Source: Flavobacterium sp. MFBS3-15
GTDB taxonomy: Bacteria; Bacteroidota; Bacteroidia; Flavobacteriales; Flavobacteriaceae
NCBI RefSeq assembly: GCF_026107645.2
Contig: NZ_JAPCHV010000002.1
Coordinates: 62,001 to 126,000 of the forward strand
DNA: 64,000 nt
Direction: 5' to 3'
Made by a program: the position numbers and the translations under genes
Notes under the pieces: generated by a model
Told to the model about the DNA's origin: nothing
The model's database searches: none
What the model saw: only the letters and a program-made list of their open reading frames with translations
Shown: positions 9,213-18,075 of the stretch, in pieces
How the letters are laid out: the number at the start of each line of letters is the position of its first letter
How positions within the stretch are numbered: position 1 is the first letter of the stretch

Positions 9213-9779
9213 ATGGCAAGTACATCAGATATCAGGAACGGCCTTTGCATCAAGTTCAACAACGATATATACAAGATCATCGAATTCCTTCACGTAAAAC
9301 CGGGCAAGGGACCTGCTTTCGTAAGGACAAAACTGAAAAGCCTTACCAACGGCAAAGTGCTGGACAATACCTTCTCTGCGGGCCACAAGATCGAGGACGT
9401 AAGGGTAGAAACGCACAAGTTCCAGTTCCTTTACCCTGAAGGCGACCAGTACCACTTCATGCATGTGGAGACGTATGAGCAAATTTCGCTTCACAAAGAC
9501 ATCCTTGACGCCCCGGACCTTTTGAAAGAAGGCGAGAACGTAATGGTGATATGGAATACCGAAACCGACGCACCGCTATCTGTAGACATGCCGGCTTCAG
9601 TTGTCCTTGAAGTGACGTATGCCGAGCCGGGCGTAAAAGGAAACACTGCCACCAATGCTACCAAACCTGCAAAGGTTGAGACGGGCGCCTCGGTTAACGT
9701 GCCGCTTTTCATCAACGAAGGCGACAAGATCAAGATCGATACGGCTACCGGGCACTATATGGAGCGCGTAAAAGAATAG
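9213..9779 (+). CDS. efp: Translation elongation factor P
   Basis: Relieves ribosome stalling at polyproline stretches by binding between the P and E sites. The 188 residues form the three usual beta-barrels. The loop PGKGPAF places K32 where E. coli has the modified lysine. Whether it is modified here cannot be told; I see no epmA or epmB homologue in the window. It sits inside the lipid A cluster between two copies of the same palindromic repeat. Confidence 0.95.
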   Translation: MASTSDIRNGLCIKFNNDIYKIIEFLHVKPGKGPAFVRTKLKSLTNGKVLDNTFSAGHKIEDVRVETHKFQFLYPEGDQYHFMHVETYEQISLHKDILDAPDLLKEGENVMVIWNTETDAPLSVDMPASVVLEVTYAEPGVKGNTATNATKPAKVETGASVNVPLFINEGDKIKIDTATGHYMERVKE

Positions 9780-9903
9780 TTTATTTGGTTATTTGTGGAT
9801 TTGGTTATTTGGCTTTTGAGCATGTCTGCTTACAGATAATCGAATTACCAAATCCACGAATAAACGAATTATCGCATCCACAAATAACCAAATCCACGAA
9901 TTA
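9780..9903. repeat. GGTTATTTGTGG palindromic repeat, copy 2 (after efp)
   Basis: It begins immediately after the efp stop codon with the same left arm as copy 1, then an inner segment, then CCAAATCCACGAATAA-type arms up to four bases before the next ATG. The right arm is partly duplicated. The element fills the whole gap between efp and the lpxD-like gene. Confidence 0.8.
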
Positions 9904-9906
9904 AAA

Positions 9907-10836
9907 ATGAAGTTCCCAAAAGTCTATCCTTTAAAAGAAATTGCGGCAATCATCGGTACAAGCTATGTGGGCGATGATAACTTTCCCGTACACGGCATGA
10001 ACGAGATCCACGTGGTGGAGCCGGGCGATATCGTGTTTGTGGACCACCCGAAGTATTATGACAAGGCATTGCAGTCGGCAGCGACCATTGTGCTTATCAA
10101 CAAAGAGGTGGACTGCCCGGAGGGAAAAGCGCTGCTTGTCTCGGATGACCCTTTCAGGGACTTCAACAAGCTGACAAGGCATTTCAGGCCCTTCATGTCG
10201 TCTAACGCATCCATTTCGCCATCGGCAGAAATAGGTGAGGGTACGGTGATACAGCCGAATGCTTTTGTGGGCAATAATGTGAAGATCGGCAAAAACTGCC
10301 TGATCCATTCCAATGTAGCCATTTATGACAATACGATCATAGGTGACAACTGCATCATCCATGCCGGGACAGTGCTTGGCGCGGATGCCTTTTATTACAA
10401 AAAACGCCCTGAGGGCTTCGACCAGCTGCTTTCGGGCGGGCGCGTAGTATTGCACGACAATGTGGGGATTGGCGCCTTGTGTACGATAGACAAAGGCGTT
10501 ACGGGCGATACCACCATTGGAGAAGGCACAAAGATCGACAACCAGGTACACCTTGGCCACGATACCGTAGTGGGCAAACGATGCCTTATCGCGGCGCAAA
10601 CCGGTATTGCCGGCTGTGTGGTGATTGAGGATGAAGTAACCATTTGGGGCCAGGTGGGCAGCACGAGCGGCATCACGATAGGTACGAAAGCCATTGTACA
10701 TGCGCAGTCGGGAGTAAGCAAATCGCTCGAAGGCGGCAAAGTATACTGGGGTACCCCTGCACAGGAAGCCAGGGAACACATGAAACAGCTGGCCAATGTA
10801 AAACGCATTCCGGAATTATTCGAAAAACTGAAATAA
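9907..10836 (+). CDS. Second LpxD-like acyltransferase
   Basis: A 309-residue paralogue of LpxD with an N-terminal uridine-binding-type domain (about 1-95) and a hexapeptide beta-helix. H218 in HLGHDTV aligns with the catalytic His, so activity is likely. It is shorter than the first LpxD, with a different insertion around residues 165-180 (YKKRPEGFDQL). It may use another acyl chain or sugar nucleotide. Its place beside efp and sucD suggests a conserved arrangement rather than a recent duplication. Confidence 0.82.
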   Translation: MKFPKVYPLKEIAAIIGTSYVGDDNFPVHGMNEIHVVEPGDIVFVDHPKYYDKALQSAATIVLINKEVDCPEGKALLVSDDPFRDFNKLTRHFRPFMSSNASISPSAEIGEGTVIQPNAFVGNNVKIGKNCLIHSNVAIYDNTIIGDNCIIHAGTVLGADAFYYKKRPEGFDQLLSGGRVVLHDNVGIGALCTIDKGVTGDTTIGEGTKIDNQVHLGHDTVVGKRCLIAAQTGIAGCVVIEDEVTIWGQVGSTSGITIGTKAIVHAQSGVSKSLEGGKVYWGTPAQEAREHMKQLANVKRIPELFEKLK

Positions 10837-10838
10837 TC

Positions 10839-11201
10839 ATGACTGCTAAAGAACTTGTAACGGAGTATTACGAGTCCGGCGCGTCCAGGACCACCGAAGG
10901 CATCAGGCGATTTTTGCATGATGAAATGTCGCTGAAATGGCACAGTTCCAAAGGCTACCTGCAGCTTGAAAAAAGCGATGTACTCGCTTTGACCGCCGAA
11001 CTGGAGAAATCCTATTGCGCATCAAGGCTGGACATAAGCCATATCATTGGCGAAGGTGACACGGTATCCGTGCGTTATACCCATTACGTCAATGCATTTG
11101 AGAACCCGCACGAAGAGATGGTGCTGGCACATTTTGTAGTTATTTGGGAAGTGAAGGACGGAAGGCTGTACAATGGCTTCCTGATGAGCCAGCTCGGATA
11201 G
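10839..11201 (+). CDS. SnoaL/NTF2-like fold protein
   Basis: 120 residues from the ATG at 10839, two bases after the previous stop; a longer frame upstream overlaps the lpxD-like gene and is not credible. The order of helices and strands (an N-terminal helix with ELVTEYYES, then EMSLKWHSSKGYL, and a C-terminal sheet with VWEVKDGRLYNGFLM) fits the cone-shaped NTF2/SnoaL fold. Members bind or turn over small molecules or serve as structural subunits; nothing here fixes which. It is probably co-transcribed with the lpxD-like gene. Confidence 0.72.
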   Translation: MTAKELVTEYYESGASRTTEGIRRFLHDEMSLKWHSSKGYLQLEKSDVLALTAELEKSYCASRLDISHIIGEGDTVSVRYTHYVNAFENPHEEMVLAHFVVIWEVKDGRLYNGFLMSQLG

Positions 11202-11273
11202 CGAAACTTCATTTTCGTAAAAATATCTTTATAAAAATCGGCTTAAATGCTATATTATATTTTGCAAAAACCC

Positions 11274-11281
11274 TATTTTTG
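11274..11281 (+). promoter_or_regulatory. -7 element of the sucD promoter
   Basis: TATTTTTG, 34 bases before the sucD ATG. No TTG stands at the usual spacing. Confidence 0.45.
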
Positions 11282-11315
11282 CGTCACCATTTAAAAATAA
11301 TCTAAAAAACATATC

Positions 11316-12188
11316 ATGAGTGTTCTGGTAAATAAAGATTCCAAAATAATTGTTCAGGGATTCACAGGAAGCGAAGGTACATTCCACGCTACCCAAATGA
11401 TAGAGTATGGCACTAACGTTGTAGGTGGTGTTACCCCGGGTAAAGGCGGTACTACGCACCTTGACCGTCCGGTGTTCAACACTGTAAAGGACGCTGTTGA
11501 GATCGCAGGCGCCGATACTACCATCATCTTTGTTCCGCCGGCCTTTGCTGCCGACGCAATTATGGAAGCTGCCGAAGCAGGAATCAAAGTGATCATTACC
11601 ATCACTGAAGGCATACCTGTTGCGGACATGATCAAGGCTTATGATTACATACAAGGCAAAAACTGCCGCCTGATAGGCCCTAACTGTCCGGGTGTAATCA
11701 CTCCGGGAGAGGCTAAAGTAGGCATCATGCCGGGCTTCGTATTCAAAAAAGGTAAAGTGGGCATCGTTTCAAAATCAGGTACCCTTACGTATGAAGCTGC
11801 CGACCAGGTGGTGAAGCAGGGCCTTGGCATTACGACTGCCATCGGTATCGGTGGTGACCCGATCATCGGTACTACGACCAAAGAAGCTGTAGAACTATTG
11901 ATGAACGACCCTGAGACAGAAGCCATCATCATGATCGGTGAAATTGGCGGACAGCTTGAGGCTGATGCTGCGAAATGGGTGAAAGCTGACGGTAACCGCA
12001 AGCCTGTAATTGGCTTCATTGCCGGAGAGACTGCCCCTAAAGGCCGTACCATGGGCCACGCCGGTGCTATCGTTGGCGGTGCCGACGATACAGCGGAAGC
12101 TAAAAAACGCATCATGAGGGAAAACGGCATCCACGTGGTTGACTCTCCTGCTGAAATAGGCAAAAAAGTAAAAGAAGTATTAGGATAA
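11316..12188 (+). CDS. sucD: Succinyl-CoA synthetase alpha subunit
   Basis: The alpha subunit of the TCA-cycle enzyme that makes ATP or GTP from succinyl-CoA. The 290 residues have the normal length. A Rossmann CoA-binding domain starts at [12 protein letters not shown], and H248 in [12 protein letters not shown] is the phosphorylated histidine. The beta subunit gene sucC is not beside it. It has its own promoter element and a strong terminator, so it is a single-gene unit. Confidence 0.96.
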   Translation: MSVLVNKDSKIIVQGFTGSEGTFHATQMIEYGTNVVGGVTPGKGGTTHLDRPVFNTVKDAVEIAGADTTIIFVPPAFAADAIMEAAEAGIKVIITITEGIPVADMIKAYDYIQGKNCRLIGPNCPGVITPGEAKVGIMPGFVFKKGKVGIVSKSGTLTYEAADQVVKQGLGITTAIGIGGDPIIGTTTKEAVELLMNDPETEAIIMIGEIGGQLEADAAKWVKADGNRKPVIGFIAGETAPKGRTMGHAGAIVGGADDTAEAKKRIMRENGIHVVDSPAEIGKKVKEVLG

Positions 12189-12208
12189 TTTAATCCTGAT
12201 TCAAGATA

Positions 12209-12239
12209 TAAAAGGCTGTCCGAGAGGATGGCCTTTTTT
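12209..12239 (+). terminator. Terminator of sucD
   Basis: The arms AAAAGGCTGTCC and GGATGGCCTTTT around a GAGA loop, ending in six T. Confidence 0.85.
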
Positions 12240-12264
12240 GTTTACGTATGTACGTTTTTATATA

Positions 12265-12295
12265 TTGCAATAATTACCAAAATTTGGTAACTTTG
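12265..12295 (+). promoter_or_regulatory. parDE promoter with palindromic operator
   Basis: TTG at 12265-12267 and TAACTTTG at 12288-12295 are 20 bases apart, a full flavobacterial promoter. Between them, and covering the first three bases of the -7 element, lies a perfect 8-1-8 inverted repeat, TTACCAAAATTTGGTAA, at 12274-12290. A repressor bound there would block the polymerase. ParD-type antitoxins usually repress their own operon, so this is the predicted ParD or ParDE site. Confidence 0.75.
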
Positions 12296-12311
12296 AAATA
12301 AACTTTCTGTC

Positions 12312-12554
12312 ATGGGCAAAAACACATCCATATCATTAGGAAACCATTTTGAAGATTTCATCGAAAGTTCCATTAGCGAAGGCCGTTATAACAATGCCAG
12401 TGAAGTTGTGCGCGCGGGTTTAAGGCTATTGGAAGATGAAGAAAATAAGATCATGGCGCTAAAAAAAGCCATTCAGGAAGGAATGGATAGTGGCATTGCC
12501 GGTGATTTTGAGCCCAAAGCGTTTTTGGCATCGTTAAAAGCGCGTAACAAGTAA
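12312..12554 (+). CDS. parD: ParD-type antitoxin
   Basis: An 80-residue antitoxin of the ParD/CopG family. The N-terminal half is ribbon-helix-helix (NTSISLGNHFEDFIESSISEGRYNNASEVVRAGLRLLE), which should dimerise and bind DNA. The C-terminal third (KAIQEGMDSG onward) is the flexible toxin-binding tail. Its last base overlaps the first base of the toxin gene. It is expected to repress its own promoter through the palindrome at 12274. Confidence 0.88.
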   Translation: MGKNTSISLGNHFEDFIESSISEGRYNNASEVVRAGLRLLEDEENKIMALKKAIQEGMDSGIAGDFEPKAFLASLKARNK

Positions 12555-12847
12555 TGGCGAAATACCGTTTTTCCCATAAAGCACTGGAAGATTTGACGGC
12601 CATTTGGGATTATACTGTTATGGAATGGTCAGAAAGCCAGGCTGAAAAATACTATCATCTTATACTGGCTTCCTGTGCCGATTTAGCAGGGAATCCGCAA
12701 CTTGGAAAGCCTTATGACATTCTCGCCATGAATGTTTTAGGGTACAAGTGTGGGCAGCACATTATCTTTTTCCGGGAGGTTTCTAAAAACGAAATTTTAG
12801 TGTATAGGATACTGCACGGAATGATGGATTTGAGGAAACGAATTTAA
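12554..12847 (+). CDS. parE: ParE-type toxin
   Basis: A 97-residue toxin of the RelE/ParE superfamily. It starts MAKYRFSHKALEDLTAIWDYT and ends with the beta-strand block HIIFFREVSKNEILVYRILHGMMD, both typical of ParE. ParE toxins poison DNA gyrase; RelE relatives cut mRNA. The lack of the RelE catalytic basic set and the ParD partner favour ParE. The start overlaps the parD stop by one base, so translation is coupled. The pair appears intact. Confidence 0.87.
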   Translation: MAKYRFSHKALEDLTAIWDYTVMEWSESQAEKYYHLILASCADLAGNPQLGKPYDILAMNVLGYKCGQHIIFFREVSKNEILVYRILHGMMDLRKRI

Positions 12848-12851
12848 GTAA

Positions 12852-14048
12852 TCACCTCGCCAGTTGTAACGCTTTATCCTTTGTTTCCGTACTATTCGCT
12901 GTCAGATAGACCGGTACAAAATTCTCCCTCGGCGTGCCGTTTACATGGTACAGCCTTTCGTAGGGGATCTGGTAGCCATAACCGGTATTCTTCATTTTAA
13001 AGGTGTAAATGGCTCCCAATAGCCCCGCCATTCTAGTCCCCACCGTCAGGGAGCGTTTCATGGCATCGAACCCGATTACCATGCCTTCGCCCATACTGCC
13101 TGTCCAGTGGCCGGCCATGATGATGAGCTTGCCTTTATAGGTGTTGCCGCGCGGGCTTACATATTCTATCCACGAACGCACTGTACCAAATTCCTTCTCA
13201 TCAATTACATGTTTCTGGTAGGGGAGTTCCTTATCGGTAAAGCGCCCCATGATGCCGCGTGCTACGGTGGTATTGCCACCACCCGGTGTATCCGTCAGGT
13301 CGAGAATGATGCTTTTGGTCTGCATAAGGGCATCAAGGGCGGTGTCAAATTCTTTGATGAGCTCATTGTTGCCCAATGAATTGTTGATTTTGATGTAGCC
13401 GATGTTGCCATCCAGTATTTCGTAGTGCAGCAGGAGGGTAGCAGCGGGTTTTTCCGGGCTATTATCAGGATGGAACTCTTTTTCCTTCCCATTAACGATT
13501 GCGGTGAATACCCTTTTTGTATCGTATTTTCCTGCCAGCAGCATGTTGAGCGCATATGAATACATGGCATCATTGTGGGTATTGGTGAACTTTGGCAGGA
13601 ATCTCTGTAACTGGGGGGCAATGGGCCTGCCATTAAATTTTACTACCTCCATGCCGGGCTTCAGGCCGCAGGATTCGGCACTGGAGCCGGGCTTTACATC
13701 GGCAATGAAAAATTTATTCCCTCTCTTTTCGGCGAAAACATCAGCCCCGCTGGGAATGATCCTGTTGGATATGGGCAGGGTCAGGTTGAGCGATACGTGC
13801 CCGTTGTGGAGTTCGTTTACCACTCCTTCCAAAAACTGTACAAAATACCAGTCGTGCGAAATGGTGTCGGCCTGCGGGAGATAAATTTCCTTTACCTTAT
13901 TCCAGTCGATGCCCTGTTTTTCAAAATAGGCATAGTGCTGGTTGTAATCGTTCCAAAATTCAAGGAAATCCTCGCGGTATTTGTTTTGGGCAAAGATGGC
14001 CTGGGATAACAGGAGTAAAAGGAAAACAAAATGTTTTGTATGGCGCAT
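12852..14048 (-). CDS. S41-family peptidase, secreted
   Basis: 398 residues with a signal peptide (to about residue 20, FAQ). A PDZ-like segment around GSSAESCGLKPGMEVVKFNG is followed by a C-terminal processing peptidase domain. DLTDTPGGGNT and the nucleophile segment HWTGSMGEGM match the S41 Ser motif. It is probably periplasmic or surface-anchored and degrades peptides or protein tails. It converges on parE with a four-base gap, so the two read-through zones touch. Confidence 0.82.
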   Translation of the reverse strand: MRHTKHFVFLLLLLSQAIFAQNKYREDFLEFWNDYNQHYAYFEKQGIDWNKVKEIYLPQADTISHDWYFVQFLEGVVNELHNGHVSLNLTLPISNRIIPSGADVFAEKRGNKFFIADVKPGSSAESCGLKPGMEVVKFNGRPIAPQLQRFLPKFTNTHNDAMYSYALNMLLAGKYDTKRVFTAIVNGKEKEFHPDNSPEKPAATLLLHYEILDGNIGYIKINNSLGNNELIKEFDTALDALMQTKSIILDLTDTPGGGNTTVARGIMGRFTDKELPYQKHVIDEKEFGTVRSWIEYVSPRGNTYKGKLIIMAGHWTGSMGEGMVIGFDAMKRSLTVGTRMAGLLGAIYTFKMKNTGYGYQIPYERLYHVNGTPRENFVPVYLTANSTETKDKALQLAR

Positions 14049-14172
14049 AGCTTTTTTAGCAAATGTAAGGAAATGCTGTAAATGTGTGTTGATGGCAATG
14101 GATTTTCAGGTTGTTCCTCGGGATGGGCACACGCTATTAACCCTTTAAGGACGCAACCTATACCCCACGAAA

Positions 14173-16809
14173 TCACCCTAATTCATCCAAAACTGCCTTC
14201 AAATCGACTGCATTATCAAAAAAATCCTCCCACAGGTCGCCTTTTTCCTTTATGCGTTCCGGCAGGGTTTTGATGTTGTAGTTTTTCATGTCGAAGCCTT
14301 TTTCATTCAGCTCTTCCCATTCCAATGGTGCGCTGGCCGTGGCGCCTTCGCGCGGGCGGAGGGAGTAGGCGCAGGCCATGGTCTTGCCTTTCCCGTTTTG
14401 CAGGAAGTCAAGATATACCTTGCCCTCGCGGTTCTTTGGCATGCGCTCCAGGCTGGTAATTTTTGGCAATGCTTTATGTACCGCCTGGCTGATGATGTGC
14501 GAGAAATCACGTGTCTGGCCGTAGGTGTATTTTGGTTTCACCGGAATGAAAACATGCAGCCCCTTGCCGCCCGACGTTTTCAGGTAGCCTTTGATGCCCA
14601 GGCTGTCGAGGACCTCCTTTACCTTATTGGCTGTGGTGATGAGGTCTTTCAGCGTAGCCTTGTTGGGGTCGAGGTCGAAGATGATGTAATCGGGGTTGTT
14701 GATGCTGCCCACGCGGCTGCTCCACGGGTTGATTTCAATGCACCCCAGGTTGGCCATGTAGATAAGCGTTTCCTTGTCGTTGCAAATGAGGTATTCTATG
14801 GATTCCCCTTTGGACGACGACCTTATCTTGCGTGTTTTTGCCCACGATGGCGCTTTGCCTCCCATGTCCTTCTGGAAGAAACCCTCGCTTTTAATGCCGT
14901 CAGGAGTGCGCCGCAGGGATTGCGGCCTGTCCTGTATGTATTTCAGCACATAGTCAGCCATGGTGTCGTAGTAGGCAATCACATCGCCCTTGGTGTAGCC
15001 TTCCTTTGGCCAGAATATTTTGTCCGGGTTGCTCACTTCCACCTTATCCGTATCCCATCCTGCTTTGCTTTCCATGCTCTTTTTTGTTTTGGCTTTTGCC
15101 GAAGTACTTTTATCTGTAACCTTGTTTTTCAGGGGGGGTGTTTCTTTTTTTACGTCTTCGGGATTCTTATCATTGCGCAACGCGATGAATACGGGGTGAC
15201 GCAGGCTGTTGGTCTCTGTCCACTCGGAGAATTTTATCTGCGCTACCAGTTCGGGCTTTATCCAGTGTACCTTTGGCTCTCTGGGTTTTGTCGCAAATGG
15301 GCATTCTTTTTGTTCCAGTTTTTTCAGCTTTCCGTGCAGGTCTTTTAACGAGTCTTCATTAAATCCTGTGCCCACTTTTCCGGAGTACTGCAGTTTACCG
15401 CCTTCATAATATCCCAGCAGGAGGGAACCGAACCCACTCCGGGAGCCCTTTGGTTCCGTAAACCCGCCTATTACCATTTCCTGCTCTTTGGTAACCTTTA
15501 TTTTCAGCCAGTCCTTAGAGCGTTTGTTCACATGGTAGCGCGAGGCGATCTTCTTGGCAATAAGCCCTTCGCCGCCGTTTTTCTCTGCTTCTTTCAGGGT
15601 TTTGGTGCCATCGCCCGCAATGTGCCCCGAATAGCGTATCGCATCTGTTTGCGGCAGCACAGCCTCCAGTATGCGCTTGCGCTGCAGCAACTCCAGGGGG
15701 GTAAGGTCATACCCGTTGAAATAGAGGATGTCGAACACATAGCATTTCAGCTTTCCGCGCCCGGGATTCTCGGCATAATACTGCAGCCACTGGAAATGGC
15801 TCAATCCTTTTTCGTCCTCCACAACAATCTCCCCGTCCAGTATCATGTCGTCTTTTATGATGCCGAATGCCTCAACTAATTCTTTATATTTTGCATTGAA
15901 TGACAGTCCGTTGCGTGACATGAGTTCAACTTTGCCTTTATGTATTTGTACCAGTGCCCGATAGCCGTCATATTTGTTCTCGAACACCCATTCGTCGCTG
16001 TCGAATATTTCGTCGGCCAGTGTCGCCAGCTGCGGTTTCCAGTCTTTCGGGAAGGTCTTCCGCACTTTGGCATCGGCTACATCCTCAGCGGTGAATGTTG
16101 GTGCCTGCGATTTCGATTTCGGCTTTGATTTCGGCCGTGCCGGTGATTGAGCCCCCTTCTTAGGTTCATCCTCCAAAATATGGTTAAGGTCGCCGTGAAA
16201 GCTTTTCTTTTCCTCCTTATCGCTTTGCCAAACCTCCGATTTGTCATCTTTCCCGATCTCTTCCAGCGTACGCCCTGTAAGCACCGAATGCTGGTCAAAC
16301 TCCTTTTTGTCGGCATAGTCGTCTTTGCCTTTCAGCAGCAGCCATTCGTCCTGCTTGCCGCTCATGCGCACCAGGTGGTAGGAACCCTTCAGCTTTTCGC
16401 CGTGCATCACCACCTTGATGTTCCCCTCCTTATGCATTTTCTTGAGCAGCTTTTCGCTTTCGGCCACATCATCCGAGCCTTCTGCCAGGTAGGTGCCGGT
16501 ATCCCACACCATGACGGTGCCGCCGCCATATTGCCCTTTGGGTATAGTACCCTCAAAATCGATGTAATCCATCGGGTGGTCCTCTACGTGCATGGCAAGC
16601 CGCTTTACCGACGTATCGGCAATGGGGCCTTTGGGTACCGCCCAGCTAACCAATACACCGTCAATCTCCAGGCGCCAGTCATAATGCAGGCGTGAGGCGT
16701 CGTGCTTCTGTACTACAAAGCGCAGCTCCCTGCCAGATTTTTTGACCTTGCCCTGTGGCTCCTTCGTTTTTTTGAAATCGCGCTTGCGGTTGTATTCGGT
16801 TAGTTTCAT
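14173..16809 (-). CDS. ligD: Multidomain DNA ligase LigD
   Basis: The end-joining ligase, 878 residues from ATG 16809 (MKLTEYNRKRD); the frame extends 20 codons upstream into a dispersed repeat and that part is not believed. Order of domains: 3'-phosphoesterase (about 25-170, with H36, H42, H74 and H78), ATP-dependent ligase (about 255-560; K279 in ENKYDGYR is the adenylated lysine), a Lys-rich linker, then the primase-polymerase domain (about 590-878; IFDLDP and SGGKGLHVF). All three activities look intact. With Ku just upstream it forms a complete bacterial non-homologous end-joining system. Confidence 0.95.
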   Translation of the reverse strand: MKLTEYNRKRDFKKTKEPQGKVKKSGRELRFVVQKHDASRLHYDWRLEIDGVLVSWAVPKGPIADTSVKRLAMHVEDHPMDYIDFEGTIPKGQYGGGTVMVWDTGTYLAEGSDDVAESEKLLKKMHKEGNIKVVMHGEKLKGSYHLVRMSGKQDEWLLLKGKDDYADKKEFDQHSVLTGRTLEEIGKDDKSEVWQSDKEEKKSFHGDLNHILEDEPKKGAQSPARPKSKPKSKSQAPTFTAEDVADAKVRKTFPKDWKPQLATLADEIFDSDEWVFENKYDGYRALVQIHKGKVELMSRNGLSFNAKYKELVEAFGIIKDDMILDGEIVVEDEKGLSHFQWLQYYAENPGRGKLKCYVFDILYFNGYDLTPLELLQRKRILEAVLPQTDAIRYSGHIAGDGTKTLKEAEKNGGEGLIAKKIASRYHVNKRSKDWLKIKVTKEQEMVIGGFTEPKGSRSGFGSLLLGYYEGGKLQYSGKVGTGFNEDSLKDLHGKLKKLEQKECPFATKPREPKVHWIKPELVAQIKFSEWTETNSLRHPVFIALRNDKNPEDVKKETPPLKNKVTDKSTSAKAKTKKSMESKAGWDTDKVEVSNPDKIFWPKEGYTKGDVIAYYDTMADYVLKYIQDRPQSLRRTPDGIKSEGFFQKDMGGKAPSWAKTRKIRSSSKGESIEYLICNDKETLIYMANLGCIEINPWSSRVGSINNPDYIIFDLDPNKATLKDLITTANKVKEVLDSLGIKGYLKTSGGKGLHVFIPVKPKYTYGQTRDFSHIISQAVHKALPKITSLERMPKNREGKVYLDFLQNGKGKTMACAYSLRPREGATASAPLEWEELNEKGFDMKNYNIKTLPERIKEKGDLWEDFFDNAVDLKAVLDELG

Positions 16810-16822
16810 GAAGATTTTATTT

Positions 16823-16956
16823 TTACCACATAGGTACATAGCTTTTTGATATCGGCTATAGAGTGCCATTAAGCGGCACAGAGCCTGAAGCTTTGCTTCA
16901 CTATATCTACTTTATATTTATAAAAAACTATGAAACCTATGTCCCTATGTGGTTTA
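16823..16956. repeat. AACCACATAG dispersed repeat, copy 2
   Basis: A 134-base element between ku and ligD. The left end ACCACATAG and the right end CTATGTGGT are inverted; the core CCTGAAGCTTTGCTTCACTA is the inverse of the copy 1 core. It occupies nearly the whole ku-ligD gap. Confidence 0.85.
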
Positions 16957-16960
16957 TTTT

Positions 16961-17746
16961 TTAATTTTTTATCGCGGCCAGGCTCGCTTTCAGCTGTTCA
17001 AGCAGGTCGTCTTTGGCGGCAGGCGTTTTCCTGCGTTTTGTGGGCGCGGGTTCTTTCTTGTCCGATTTTGCCGCTGATTTCTTCTTGATCATTTTGATGA
17101 GTTCGGCCTTGTAGGTGTCTTTATATTTCGACGGGTCAAATTTATCCGTCAGCTGGTCGATGATGCTCATGGCCATGTCCAGCTCTTTCTTCGTGATCTT
17201 TATGTCTTTCGGGATCAGTCCGGCTTCATCAGGATCCCTCAGCTCATCCTCAAAGCGTATCTGTATCAGGAGAATGGCATCGTCCTCCACTTTCAATATC
17301 CCGAGGTGCTCTGTAGTGCGCATCACGAATTTGCACAAACCAACCTTGCCCGATTTGCGCAGGGCCTCGCGCAGCAGGGCATACACTTTCTTCGCTTCTT
17401 TGGCCGGTTCGGTGATATAGGGCTTTTCCAGGTATTTGGAGGGTATCTCCTCTTCGTTGATGAACTCAAATATGTCCAGGGACTGGGTTTTTTCGGGTGC
17501 CGCTTTGGCAAAGTCATCCTTATCGAGTATTACATAATCGCCGTTCTCCTTGCGGTAGCCCTTGGCAATGTCTTCCCATGCCACTTCCTTGCCGTCCTTT
17601 TTGCATACGCGCACGTACTGGATGGGGCATTTGTCCTTTTCCCTCACCATGTCGAGGGCAATGCGGTGGGTTTGCGTGCCGCTGTATAATTTGATGGGGA
17701 TGTGCACCAACCCAAAGGAGATGCTGCCTTTCCATAATGCTTTCAT
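16961..17746 (-). CDS. ku: Ku protein
   Basis: 261 residues, the bacterial single-domain Ku that forms a homodimer ring around double-strand DNA ends and recruits LigD. It begins MKALWKGSISFGLVHIPIKLYSGTQ, the family start. The core barrel runs to about residue 200 and the C-terminal tail is Lys- and Ala-rich, as in Ku proteins that bind DNA or LigD through the tail. It is upstream of ligD on the same strand; only the 150-base repeat lies between, so co-transcription is likely. Confidence 0.95.
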   Translation of the reverse strand: MKALWKGSISFGLVHIPIKLYSGTQTHRIALDMVREKDKCPIQYVRVCKKDGKEVAWEDIAKGYRKENGDYVILDKDDFAKAAPEKTQSLDIFEFINEEEIPSKYLEKPYITEPAKEAKKVYALLREALRKSGKVGLCKFVMRTTEHLGILKVEDDAILLIQIRFEDELRDPDEAGLIPKDIKITKKELDMAMSIIDQLTDKFDPSKYKDTYKAELIKMIKKKSAAKSDKKEPAPTKRRKTPAAKDDLLEQLKASLAAIKN

Positions 17747-18075
17747 ATTGCTGTAGTTAAGTTATAATGCACATTAAATTTAAAAACTATGTAGTGGTTT
17801 ACCAATGTATTTAATACTACTTTCACAGAAAACAGCCCTAAAACACTGTGCTGTTTCCATTAATCAGGATTAACATGGCTGATTATTCAAACGTTGTAAG
17901 TTAATTATTCATAATTTTTCGTTAAATATGATTTAAATGTGCGAAATTTGCACCGGTATTTTATCATGTCCATTTAAGGAAGGCAGGGAGGCCGACCACG
18001 GAGCTTTACCCAAAAAGCAATGCACCGGTTGGAGGGCTAATATCTTAACTGAGTGTTATTTTTTTTACATCTGAA
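17747..18075. other. Intergenic region with possible structured leader
   Basis: A 329-base gap between divergent ku and the outer-membrane gene. The left 200 bases are AT-rich with no clear element. From about 17950 to 18045 the sequence becomes GC-rich, with ACCGGT at 17952-17957 and again at 18024-18029 (self-complementary, so they can pair) and several G and C runs between. This could be a folded 5' leader of the plus-strand gene. I could not match it to a known riboswitch. Confidence 0.35.

Noticed and set aside
10644..10838. N-terminal extension of the SnoaL-like gene
   Set aside because: It overlaps the lpxD-like gene on the same strand in another frame and the conserved fold starts at 10839.
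14398..15348. A 316-codon open frame on the plus strand
   Set aside because: Antisense to the ligD polymerase domain; no motifs.
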